DNA of 64,000 nt from Polyangiaceae bacterium (GTDB lineage Bacteria; Myxococcota_A; Polyangia; Polyangiales; Polyangiaceae): NCBI GenBank assembly GCA_025353725.1, contig JANXOF010000045.1:62001-126000 (forward strand). Reading direction: 5' to 3'. Shown piece after piece: positions 25,671 to 33,717 of this stretch (position 1 is the stretch's first letter; each line of letters starts with the position of its first letter). Under the pieces are notes generated by a model, which saw only the letters and a list, made by a program, of their open reading frames with translations, searched no databases and had not been told where the DNA came from. Made by a program: the position numbers and the translations under genes.

Positions 25671-27841
25671 GGGACCCCAGAGTTGTACGAAGGAAGGCGC
25701 GGCGCAAGCACGAGCCGTGATTCGCCTGGCGGAAGACCTGGAACGATGGCGTACCCGTCGTCGTCGAACGCGATGGGAACAGCGAATCCGTCGGCGCGGA
25801 TGAGCGAGGCGACGTAGGAGCTGCCTGGCCGGTCGCCGTTTTCGAGCGTGAGGCGCAGCCAAGCGACTTCCTGGTCGAGAGGGGACCCGAGGGGCGAGCT
25901 TGTCTCATCCAGGGCCGCCTGCGCGGTGCGTCGGGTCACGCTGTCCGGATCGACGAACGCGGCCGTCTGTAGGAGCGAGCGACGGGTCGGCGAAGAGGAA
26001 TCCGTCACGCGGAGAGAGAGCGCCGCGACGATGGCGCGCCGTACGCCGATGTCGGTTTCGTACGCGTAAGCAAGGGCGAGACGACTCGTTGCATCAGGAA
26101 GCGGGGAACTCGCAAGGCCCCGGGCCGTGTGCCCTCTCAACACGGGGTCGGGTGAGGCGAGGAGCTCGTCCACCCGGCGTGCGAGTCGCGGGTCAGCGCG
26201 CTGGGCAAGCGCATAAGCCGCGAGGGGCGCATCCGGTCCTCCCCCGGCGCTGCGTTCGAGCAGCCACGCGGTCGTTGCGACGCTTTTGGCATGGCCGCCG
26301 AGCAGGCTCGCCGCGACCACTTGTCGCGTCGGTTCGTCGCGTTCGCTGACGAGCTGTTGTTGCAGTGCTTCACGTGTCGTGGGCGAAGGCCTCGAGAGGG
26401 CTCCCATCGTTGCCGCGCGCCGCACGCGCGGGTCGGGATCGCGCAGTGCCGACTCGACGGGTAAGTCACCGAGTGCGACATGGCCGAAGACTCCGAGGGC
26501 TCGCTCAGCACCGTCTTTCGAGGAAGCAAGACGCGTGAGAAGCGCCTTGCCCGCATCGCATCGTTCTCGACGTAAGAGTGCGCGAACTATGTAAGCTCTT
26601 ATCCCGAGTGCAGCGGTTTCCTTGACGCGCGCGAGCGTTAAAATTTCCTGTAGCGCGTTGGGGGCAGGTGAGCGGGCAAGAGCGAGTGCAGCGGCGTAGC
26701 CGACGGTCTGTTCGGCGACGAGGGTGCGGATAGCGACAGCGGCACCTGTGTCGGTCGAATGACTGAGAGCTTGAATGGAAGCTTCGCGTGTCTCGCGGCT
26801 CGCAGGACTCGAAGCGAGAGTTATGAGGAGCTTCGTGATGCTTGTATTTTGCCCACGTTCAGCAAGTCGAATGCCGCTCGACTGCGTCGCCTCGTCCTTG
26901 ATGAGTGAGAGGACGGCGCTGAATTGCTCGGGCGCAGCGAGTCGTACGAACACCTCGCCCGCGGCCGTCCGCAGCCTTGCGTCAGGGGCCGACGACGACG
27001 CGCGAGCGAGTGCGAGCACGCGTTCGTCGCCGATCCCGGCCAGGGCAACGAGTGCCGCCGACTGCACGGTAACGTCGGTACTTCTTGCCGCTAAGTGCAA
27101 GACTCGGAGCGCTCGCAGATCACCTAACCGACCAAGTATGTGCACCAGCGCTGCGGGGATAGCCGGGCTTGCGCCACTAAAAAAGAGAGGTGCGCCGGGA
27201 GCACCGAGCGCAACCCCGTGCAAAGCTGCACGTTGCCCAAAGCCGCGTGCCCGTGCGGCGTCGTAGAGCTGCTCGAACGCTCGATCGACTCCGCAACGGG
27301 CGAGGGCAACCGCGGCGATTTCACGCGAGAGCTCAATTTGTTCGAGTCGTGCGAGTCGTGCGAGATCGTCGGTGCGATCGGCGTGGGTTGGTCCGCTCGC
27401 GAAGCCTTCGGCTTGCGGAACTTGAGGGGGCACCAACAGGACGCCTGCATTCAAGATAAGTAGAAGGGCAGCCTGCGCAGTCTCCTCGGAACTGAAGCTC
27501 GCGAGCGCGCGCGCGAGCTCGATTCGAACGCGGGGATCGGAATCGCGTGCGTCCGGTGACTCTGCGGCTTGGACGAGCAATGAATGCGCCGCGGGCGTAC
27601 CAAGTGCCTGCGCTCGGGCGATCCCACGAAGGCGTTCTTCAATGTCGGCCGACCGCAGCAGGTAAGCCACCTTTTCGTGCCCCACGTGCGCTCGCGCGCG
27701 GAGCGCCACTCCTCCGCCCGATGACGGTGATGCCGAAGCCGTGACGGGTGGACGCCTCGCTTGCGCGTCGGCGCCGACTCCGCTGAGCATAGAGGTTCCC
27801 GTCACGGCGAACAGGAGAGCCGCGCGCGAACGAGGGCTCAT
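25667..27841 (-). CDS. Exported HEAT-repeat protein
   Basis: From the ATG that overlaps the preceding gene's stop, this encodes 724 residues starting with a signal peptide (ALLFAVTGTSMLSGVGADAQA). Most of the protein is made of HEAT/PBS-lyase-like helical repeats with the recurring pattern of a charged helix, DPxVRxxA and a small loop. Examples are DPRVRIELARALASF and DPDPRVRRAATMGALSR. The last 80 residues are predicted to be a beta-sandwich (VAWLRLTLENGDRPG). Exported HEAT proteins usually serve as binding scaffolds. No enzyme motif is seen. It is probably co-translated with the outer-membrane protein upstream. Confidence 0.75.
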   Translation of the reverse strand: MSPRSRAALLFAVTGTSMLSGVGADAQARRPPVTASASPSSGGGVALRARAHVGHEKVAYLLRSADIEERLRGIARAQALGTPAAHSLLVQAAESPDARDSDPRVRIELARALASFSSEETAQAALLLILNAGVLLVPPQVPQAEGFASGPTHADRTDDLARLARLEQIELSREIAAVALARCGVDRAFEQLYDAARARGFGQRAALHGVALGAPGAPLFFSGASPAIPAALVHILGRLGDLRALRVLHLAARSTDVTVQSAALVALAGIGDERVLALARASSSAPDARLRTAAGEVFVRLAAPEQFSAVLSLIKDEATQSSGIRLAERGQNTSITKLLITLASSPASRETREASIQALSHSTDTGAAVAIRTLVAEQTVGYAAALALARSPAPNALQEILTLARVKETAALGIRAYIVRALLRRERCDAGKALLTRLASSKDGAERALGVFGHVALGDLPVESALRDPDPRVRRAATMGALSRPSPTTREALQQQLVSERDEPTRQVVAASLLGGHAKSVATTAWLLERSAGGGPDAPLAAYALAQRADPRLARRVDELLASPDPVLRGHTARGLASSPLPDATSRLALAYAYETDIGVRRAIVAALSLRVTDSSSPTRRSLLQTAAFVDPDSVTRRTAQAALDETSSPLGSPLDQEVAWLRLTLENGDRPGSSYVASLIRADGFAVPIAFDDDGYAIVPGLPPGESRLVLAPRLPSYNSGVP

Positions 27842-29859
27842 GGCGTCTTGGGGCTTGCACCAGAGGACGCTTTGGAAACGGGTACGCCCGACGTGAGCAC
27901 GAGAAACGCGATGCCCTGTCCCGCTTGCGGCTGCTTCTTCACGGCGTCCCAACCCACTGTCTCCGAAACTCCGTCACGATGCGAAAAAGAAGCGATCACC
28001 CGGACGATCGAGAATGACTTGGCCAGTGCATCCATCTGCGCGGCGGATGCCTGGTCGGTGGGGCGAACGCCAATGGCGAGGGTCCATTCGGGATGTCTGT
28101 TCAGCTCGAAAGCGAGCGCGCGCAACGTGGAGAGGCTTGCGACGTCGACGTCGGGCGCCGCTGCCGGGCCACTCATCGTGATGGGATGCGCAACACGTAC
28201 GGCGCGCGTTTCGTCGAACGTAACGAGCCGCGTGCCACCCTCGTCTGGGCAACCGTCGTCGTCGCTCACGCCGTTCCAAACCTCGGGGGTATCCGGGCAG
28301 GCATCGAGCTCATTGTCGAACGTGTCGAGATCGCGGTCGTTGCTCGGACAGCCGTTGCGCGAGGGGTCTGTCGATGTCTCGCCCTTGAGGTTCGGGCACG
28401 CGTCGTCGCGGTCCGCGGTCCGGTCGCCGTCGTTGTCAGGGTCGGGGCAGCCATCGTCGTCCTGGAAGCCGTCCTTGTCCTCAGGCTCGGAAGGGCATTG
28501 GTCGCGGCTATCGGGGATGCCATCACCATCGGAGTCCTTCGCGGGGCAGCCGGTGGTTTTCGGATCGCTCGTCTTGATGCCCTTTTCTCTAGGGCACGCG
28601 TCGTCCTGGTCGACGATTCCGTCCTCGTCAGAGTCGACGCGGCTTTGCGGGCAACCGTTCTTTTTCGGGTCGTCAGAAGGCTCGCCTTTCACGTCTCGGC
28701 AGGCGTCTTCTTTGTCGATGATTCCGTCGTCGTCGTTGTCTATTTCTGGGCAGCCGTCGGAGTCTTCGAAGCCGTCCTTATCCTCGGGGATCTCGGGGCA
28801 ACCATCGATGTCATCCCGCACGCCGTCGTGGTCGAGGTCGTGCTCGCGCGGCGCCCACCCGATGCCGAACACGCCTCGGAAAGCAGGCGTGCCCACAGCT
28901 TGGGTGAGGCCGATCTCGACGCCCGCGAGCAGGAACGCGTCACGGTAGTGTCCGACCTCGATGCGGTCGCTCGCCGTTAGAAGTACTGGGGTGAGCGCTG
29001 AACTCCCGGGGTCGCCAGAGCCGAAAGGGCCGACAGGACCGGCTGGAAACCAGCCGTGTGCGGCAAGCTCCCAGCGCTGTCGGTTGGCCGAATCAACGCC
29101 AAGGATTCCAGGGCGCATCAAAACGCCGATGTGCCAAGGAATTTCGTCACCGAAGCGAAAGCCGCCGACCTCTTCAGCGGGCCATGTCCGGTGAATCGTG
29201 CGGAGCTTGTAGCCCACGCTGACCTGAGCTGAGGCGACGAGTAGCGTGTATTCTGCAAGTAGGCGAGCGCTTGCGGTGACGGCTCCCTCCCCGAGGAAGC
29301 TCGCGCGATCGCCGGTGGGCAACGTGAAGCCGCCAAGTGCGGCAAGACCGAAGCCCCCGCCCTCGTTCCTGATCAACGCGCCTTTCATAGTGAGCCCGAG
29401 GTCGCCTAGCCCTTGGCTCGGTGTCTTGTCGGTTTTAGACGCCGACGCCGGAAGGGCGGCCGAGCCTTTTTGGAGGATAAAGAGAGGTAGCGCCGCGCCG
29501 ACGGCAAAGCGCTCGCCGACACCAAAGTTCGCGACCAAATCGAGACTGAGAGCGTGCTCGACAGGCCGGAGAGAAAGGTTTTCGGCGCGCCTGAGCGTGA
29601 TGGGTCGATAGGCGTAGCTCGCGTAGCCTCCAAAGCTGATCACGCCAGGTCCCGGCGTCATCGCCGATTCGGTGACGAGTCCCGCACTTGGATCGGTCGG
29701 CGCTCGCCATGTTCGCGCGTCGATCGACGGCAATGACTGAGCCGATGCCGATGCGGTTGAGAACGCAGAGAGCACACCGAAGATTTGCGCGACATAGGCG
29801 GCGCGAGCGGAAAACGAGGCGATCGAGGCGATGCGATGAAGTTTAGAGGCGTGTCGCAT
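27838..29859 (-). CDS. Outer-membrane protein with thrombospondin type 3 repeats and OmpA-like C-terminus
   Basis: The 673-residue protein (ATG at 29859; a GTG at 29871 is possible) has a signal peptide ending near SASAQ. A beta-barrel-like region of about 270 residues follows. Then comes a long series of acidic calcium-binding type 3 repeats such as DSDGDGIPDSRDQCP and DNDDDGIIDKEDAC, spread over about 220 residues. The final 140 residues have an OmpA-like layout (STLRALAFELNRHPEW), but the usual peptidoglycan-binding Asp/Arg motif is not clear. It may link outer membrane and cell wall. It starts a three-gene set with the HEAT protein and xseB. Confidence 0.8.
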   Translation of the reverse strand: MRHASKLHRIASIASFSARAAYVAQIFGVLSAFSTASASAQSLPSIDARTWRAPTDPSAGLVTESAMTPGPGVISFGGYASYAYRPITLRRAENLSLRPVEHALSLDLVANFGVGERFAVGAALPLFILQKGSAALPASASKTDKTPSQGLGDLGLTMKGALIRNEGGGFGLAALGGFTLPTGDRASFLGEGAVTASARLLAEYTLLVASAQVSVGYKLRTIHRTWPAEEVGGFRFGDEIPWHIGVLMRPGILGVDSANRQRWELAAHGWFPAGPVGPFGSGDPGSSALTPVLLTASDRIEVGHYRDAFLLAGVEIGLTQAVGTPAFRGVFGIGWAPREHDLDHDGVRDDIDGCPEIPEDKDGFEDSDGCPEIDNDDDGIIDKEDACRDVKGEPSDDPKKNGCPQSRVDSDEDGIVDQDDACPREKGIKTSDPKTTGCPAKDSDGDGIPDSRDQCPSEPEDKDGFQDDDGCPDPDNDGDRTADRDDACPNLKGETSTDPSRNGCPSNDRDLDTFDNELDACPDTPEVWNGVSDDDGCPDEGGTRLVTFDETRAVRVAHPITMSGPAAAPDVDVASLSTLRALAFELNRHPEWTLAIGVRPTDQASAAQMDALAKSFSIVRVIASFSHRDGVSETVGWDAVKKQPQAGQGIAFLVLTSGVPVSKASSGASPKTP

Positions 29860-29907
29860 GCAGCTTCGCACACTACGCGACGGTCGCCGTCTAGGGGAGG
29901 GCCAACC

Positions 29908-30633
29908 TCATTCGGCGTCGATAGACGCTTCAGCCGCCTGCGCCGAGAACTTCGAGGGGAGCTCGTGGGCCATGCGGATGCGCTTTGTCTCGAGGTAGCC
30001 CGCTGAGAAGGGATTTGGCGCGATGAGCACCGGCAACCTCGCCACCACGGTGACACCGAGCGAACGAAGCGCGTCGACCTTCGCGGGGTTGTTCGTCATG
30101 AGTTCGACGCTCTTCACGCCGAAATAATCGAGCATGTGAACCGCAGCGTCATACTCTCGTGCGTCGTCAGGCAACCCGAGGAGACGGTTGGCGTCGACCG
30201 TGTCAGCTCCCTGCGCTTGAAGCTCGTAGGCGCGGAGCTTGTTGGCAAGGCCAATTCCCCGACCCTCCTGCCGAAGGTACAAGACCGCCCCGGCGCCGCG
30301 TCGGGCTACCTCGGTGAGGGCCGCGTCGAGCTGCTCCTTGCAGTCGCACTTGAGCGAGCCAAAAACCTCGCTCGTCATGCACTCGGAGTGAATTCGGACC
30401 GGAACGTTGGTGCCGCCGCGGATGTCCCCGAAGACAAGCGCGACGTGCTCTTTCGCTCGTTCCCCGTCATCGTAACGTGAAGACGAGGCTTTCGAAACAG
30501 AACGGAATGCGTGTGTCTGGAAGGTTCCGAACTTCGTCGGCACGGCGGCGGAAGCCTGCCACTCGGTCTTCGTGTCCTGGTTTTGCGTGTGCGGTGAGGC
30601 CTGAGGCCGGATCACCCTGACGGGGACGTGCAT
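29908..30633 (-). CDS. ribA: GTP cyclohydrolase II
   Basis: RibA opens GTP to give the first intermediate of riboflavin synthesis. The ATG at 30633 is preceded by CAGGAG at a good distance, giving 241 residues; the longer open frame to 30810 is not needed. The three zinc-binding cysteines are in SECMTSEVFGSLKCDCKEQ, and the catalytic region LRQEGRGIGL follows. There is no RibB domain, so this is RibA alone. The first 35 residues are an extension rich in Gln/Thr. ribF, the next enzyme family of flavin metabolism in this window, lies 13 kb away. Confidence 0.95.
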   Translation of the reverse strand: MHVPVRVIRPQASPHTQNQDTKTEWQASAAVPTKFGTFQTHAFRSVSKASSSRYDDGERAKEHVALVFGDIRGGTNVPVRIHSECMTSEVFGSLKCDCKEQLDAALTEVARRGAGAVLYLRQEGRGIGLANKLRAYELQAQGADTVDANRLLGLPDDAREYDAAVHMLDYFGVKSVELMTNNPAKVDALRSLGVTVVARLPVLIAPNPFSAGYLETKRIRMAHELPSKFSAQAAEASIDAE

Positions 30634-30903
30634 CTCAAAATTCTCCTGTCGTAGTTCTTGAAACGGATTTTCCCGGACGGAAGCGGCCTCGATGTCTCTT
30701 CTCCTTTGTTCCGTAGGGCTGCACCGGCGTTTTGTCATCCCGCGCCGCATCGCGCAAGCACAAGCACACGATGAACGCTGCCTTGACCAGTTGGCCGTGC
30801 ATGGATTCACTCACTTCGTCTGTCGGATGCCGCGACCATGGGCCACGGTTCGACCTTTCGGTTGCTCGCTCGCGGGGTGGGGGTTCGATGCTAAGACCGC
30901 CGT

Positions 30904-31866
30904 ATGACCGACGGCCGCCGCTCGCTGTATCCCGAGATCGAACCCTTTCGAACCGGTCGCCTCAAAGTGTCACCCATCCACGAGATTTACTTTGAGGAAA
31001 GCGGTAACCCCAACGGAAAGCCCGTTGTGTTTCTTCATGGTGGCCCCGGCGGCGGCACGGAGCCCAAGCATCGACGCTACTTCGACCCCGCGGCGTATCG
31101 GATCGTCCTGCTTGACCAGCGCGGCTGTGGGCGAAGCACTCCATTTGCCTCACTTGACGAGAACACGACCTGGGACTTGGTCGCTGATATCGAAAAAGTG
31201 CGAATTGAGCTTGCGATCGAAAAATGGCAGGTTTTCGGCGGTTCCTGGGGGTCCACGCTCGCGCTCGCTTACGCGGAGACGCATTCGGAACGCGTGAGTG
31301 AGCTCGTACTCCGAGGCATTTTTCTGATCCGCAAAGAAGAGATTCGTTGGTTTTACCAAGACGGGGCGAGCTGGATTTACCCCGATGCGTGGGAAGCTTA
31401 CGTCGCACACATTCCTCTCGCGGAGCGCGGCGACTTGGTCCGCGCTTTTCATGCGCGCCTGACGTCCAGCGACGTTGCCGTGCAGAGTGCGGCGGCGAAG
31501 GTTTGGAGCGTCTGGGAGGGCAGCACGAGTTGCCTCATTCCGAATATGGAGCTCATTGCGCGGACCGGGGGCGACGAGTTTGCGCTCGCGTTCGCGCGTA
31601 TTGAATCGCACTATTTCGTCAATGACGGTTGGCTCACCAACGGGCGAGAATTGCTCGCGCCCGGGAATGTCGCGAAGCTGCGATCCATTCCAGGAGTCAT
31701 CGTCCAAGGCCGCTACGACGTCGTATGCCCGGCGAAGAGCGCGTGGGATTTGCATCGTGCGTGGCCCGAAGCCGACCTCCGTATCGTTCCTGACGCGGGA
31801 CACGCCGCCGGCGAACGCGGCATTGTCCACGAGCTCGTGAGCGCGACGGACCGTTTCCGTCACTAG
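30904..31866 (+). CDS. pip: Proline iminopeptidase
   Basis: This 320-residue alpha/beta hydrolase of peptidase family S33 removes N-terminal proline from peptides in the cytoplasm. It has HGGPGGG (oxyanion hole), DQRGCGRS, the nucleophile elbow GGSWGS (Ser near residue 114), the acid in GRYDVVCP and His in DAGHAAGE. The family-specific WEGSTSCL segment is present. Length and order are typical. It is divergent from ribA with 270 bases between them, in which I see no clear riboswitch or promoter. Confidence 0.92.
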   Translation: MTDGRRSLYPEIEPFRTGRLKVSPIHEIYFEESGNPNGKPVVFLHGGPGGGTEPKHRRYFDPAAYRIVLLDQRGCGRSTPFASLDENTTWDLVADIEKVRIELAIEKWQVFGGSWGSTLALAYAETHSERVSELVLRGIFLIRKEEIRWFYQDGASWIYPDAWEAYVAHIPLAERGDLVRAFHARLTSSDVAVQSAAAKVWSVWEGSTSCLIPNMELIARTGGDEFALAFARIESHYFVNDGWLTNGRELLAPGNVAKLRSIPGVIVQGRYDVVCPAKSAWDLHRAWPEADLRIVPDAGHAAGERGIVHELVSATDRFRH

Positions 31867-32010
31867 ACCGTCGACGCGCGCTCGGCAAAGGATCGCCGAG
31901 AGAATGTGAACGATAGCGGGAGACTGGGATGGGGTCTAACGGTCGCCCTGGGTGAGGGGGACGAACTTCATCCGAACTTCCCTTTGAAAGCTCCCCGCGG
32001 TAAACGCGCG

Positions 32011-33717
32011 ATGCCCATGGCTGAAGCTCCGTCCGTTGATCCGAAAGCAAAGACAGCCGAACACGCGCTCACGGATGTGCGGCGCGCGAAAGCGGCGCGG
32101 CTTCGCGAGCGCAACGAAAATCCGTTCGCGAACGATGTTGTACCGCGAACTTTAGGCGCACGAACCCTCGACGTCGCCGAAGTCCGCGCGTGCGCAGCCG
32201 TGGCCCGCGACGACGCAGGAAAGTACCCCGACGACAAGGTGAAAGCCGCGACGGGGGGGCAAACGTTTCACATCCGCGGCCGGATCATCGCCTTCCGGTC
32301 GACCGGAGGTCTGTCCTTTCTGCGTTTGCGCGATCGTACCGGCGAGATTCAGCTCCTCGTCAGCGAGGCGGCCATGGGGCCGGGCTACGCGAGCCTCGAA
32401 GACCTCGACTTAGGCGACATCATCGAGAGCGAGGGGACGCTTGCTTCCTCCAAGCGCGGCGAGCTCTCGATTGAGCCTTCGCGCATTCGTATGTTGACCA
32501 AAGCGCTGCGGCCGCCGCCCGAGAAGTGGCACGGCCTTCAGGACGTCGAGACGCGGTATCGCCAGCGCTACGTCGATCTCGTGGCCAATCCGCTTGTTGC
32601 AGAGGTATTCCGTGCGCGGAGCTACATTGTGCGGGCGACGCGCAAGATTCTCGACGACAAAGACTTTCTCGAGGTCGAGACCCCGACGCTCACGCCGCTC
32701 GTTGGCGGCGCGGTAGCGCGCCCTTTTGACACTCATCACAACGCACTCGATATGCCCCTGTTCATGAGGATCGCGCCGGAACTATATCTCAAGCGCCTGG
32801 TCGTCGGAGGGCTCGAACGGGTCTACGAAATTGGGCGGTGTTACCGCAACGAGGGAATCTCAACGCGGCATAATCCCGAGTTTACGATGCTCGAGTACTA
32901 TTGGTCGTATGTAACTTACAAACATCTTGTCGAATTCACCGAAGTGATGATTCGCGGGATCGATGCCGAGCTCCGCAAGGCGATGCCCGAAGCGCACGCG
33001 CGCTGGTCGAGCGAGAGGCCCTTCGCGATCGATGAGGCGTTCGCACGCGTTCCCATGGCGCAGGCGGTCCGAAAAGGTTTGGCGGCGACGGAAATAGCGG
33101 CGTTTAGCGATTTTCTCGGAGCCGACCGAGGGTTTGACGCGGCCGCATGCAGCCAGGTACTCGGCACGGACTTTGGCGAGCACATCAAGGGGTGGGCAAA
33201 ATCTTCGCCGCGAGCAAAAGCCATTGATTGGGGGAACTTTCGCAAAGGCTGGATGAAGTGTGACAACGACGGCGAGCGTCTCTTCGCGGCCTATGAGTAT
33301 CTCTGCGAGCCGTTCCTTACCGACGATTACAAAGCTGCGGACGGTAAGCGAAGTCTTCCCGTGTTCGTCATGGACTATCCGTTCGAGACCTCTCCGCTCG
33401 CACGAAGGAATGACACGTCACCCGACCGGGTTGACCGGTTCGAATTGTTTGTTCACGGCCGCGAACTTTGCAACGCGTTTAGCGAGCTGAACGACCCTGA
33501 CGACCAGGCCGAACGCTTTCGCGAACAGGTTCGAAAGAAGGCCGCCGGTGCGGAGGAGACGATGGATTTCGACGAAGACTACATTCGAGCGCTGGAGTAC
33601 GGCATGCCGCCGGCCGCGGGGTTCGGCATGGGAATGGATCGCCTGACGATGATGCTCACCAACGCTCCGTCGATCCGCGACGTCATTCTCTTTCCGTTGC
33701 TCCGGGCCGAGACCTGA
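32011..33717 (+). CDS. lysS: Lysyl-tRNA synthetase, class II
   Basis: LysS charges tRNA-Lys with lysine. From the ATG at 32011 it has 568 residues; ATG 32017 or an upstream start at 31906 are alternatives. The OB-fold anticodon domain (IRGRIIAFRSTGGLSFLRLRD) is followed by class II motifs: motif 2 YRNEGISTRHNPEFTMLEYY-type and motif 3 GMGMDRLTMM near the C-terminus. An insert of about 40 residues lies between motifs 2 and 3 (around residues 350-390), longer than in E. coli LysS. The stop overlaps the start of the permease gene by one base. Confidence 0.95.
   Translation: MPMAEAPSVDPKAKTAEHALTDVRRAKAARLRERNENPFANDVVPRTLGARTLDVAEVRACAAVARDDAGKYPDDKVKAATGGQTFHIRGRIIAFRSTGGLSFLRLRDRTGEIQLLVSEAAMGPGYASLEDLDLGDIIESEGTLASSKRGELSIEPSRIRMLTKALRPPPEKWHGLQDVETRYRQRYVDLVANPLVAEVFRARSYIVRATRKILDDKDFLEVETPTLTPLVGGAVARPFDTHHNALDMPLFMRIAPELYLKRLVVGGLERVYEIGRCYRNEGISTRHNPEFTMLEYYWSYVTYKHLVEFTEVMIRGIDAELRKAMPEAHARWSSERPFAIDEAFARVPMAQAVRKGLAATEIAAFSDFLGADRGFDAAACSQVLGTDFGEHIKGWAKSSPRAKAIDWGNFRKGWMKCDNDGERLFAAYEYLCEPFLTDDYKAADGKRSLPVFVMDYPFETSPLARRNDTSPDRVDRFELFVHGRELCNAFSELNDPDDQAERFREQVRKKAAGAEETMDFDEDYIRALEYGMPPAAGFGMGMDRLTMMLTNAPSIRDVILFPLLRAET

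Noticed and set aside
27761-28948. Long plus-strand open frame (395 residues) opposite the TSP3 protein gene
   Set aside because: It has low-complexity Ser/Pro/Arg sequence with no domain and is the antisense shadow of the repetitive acidic coding region.
30634-30903. Possible FMN riboswitch before ribA
   Set aside because: None of the conserved RFN blocks could be found on the minus strand in this gap.
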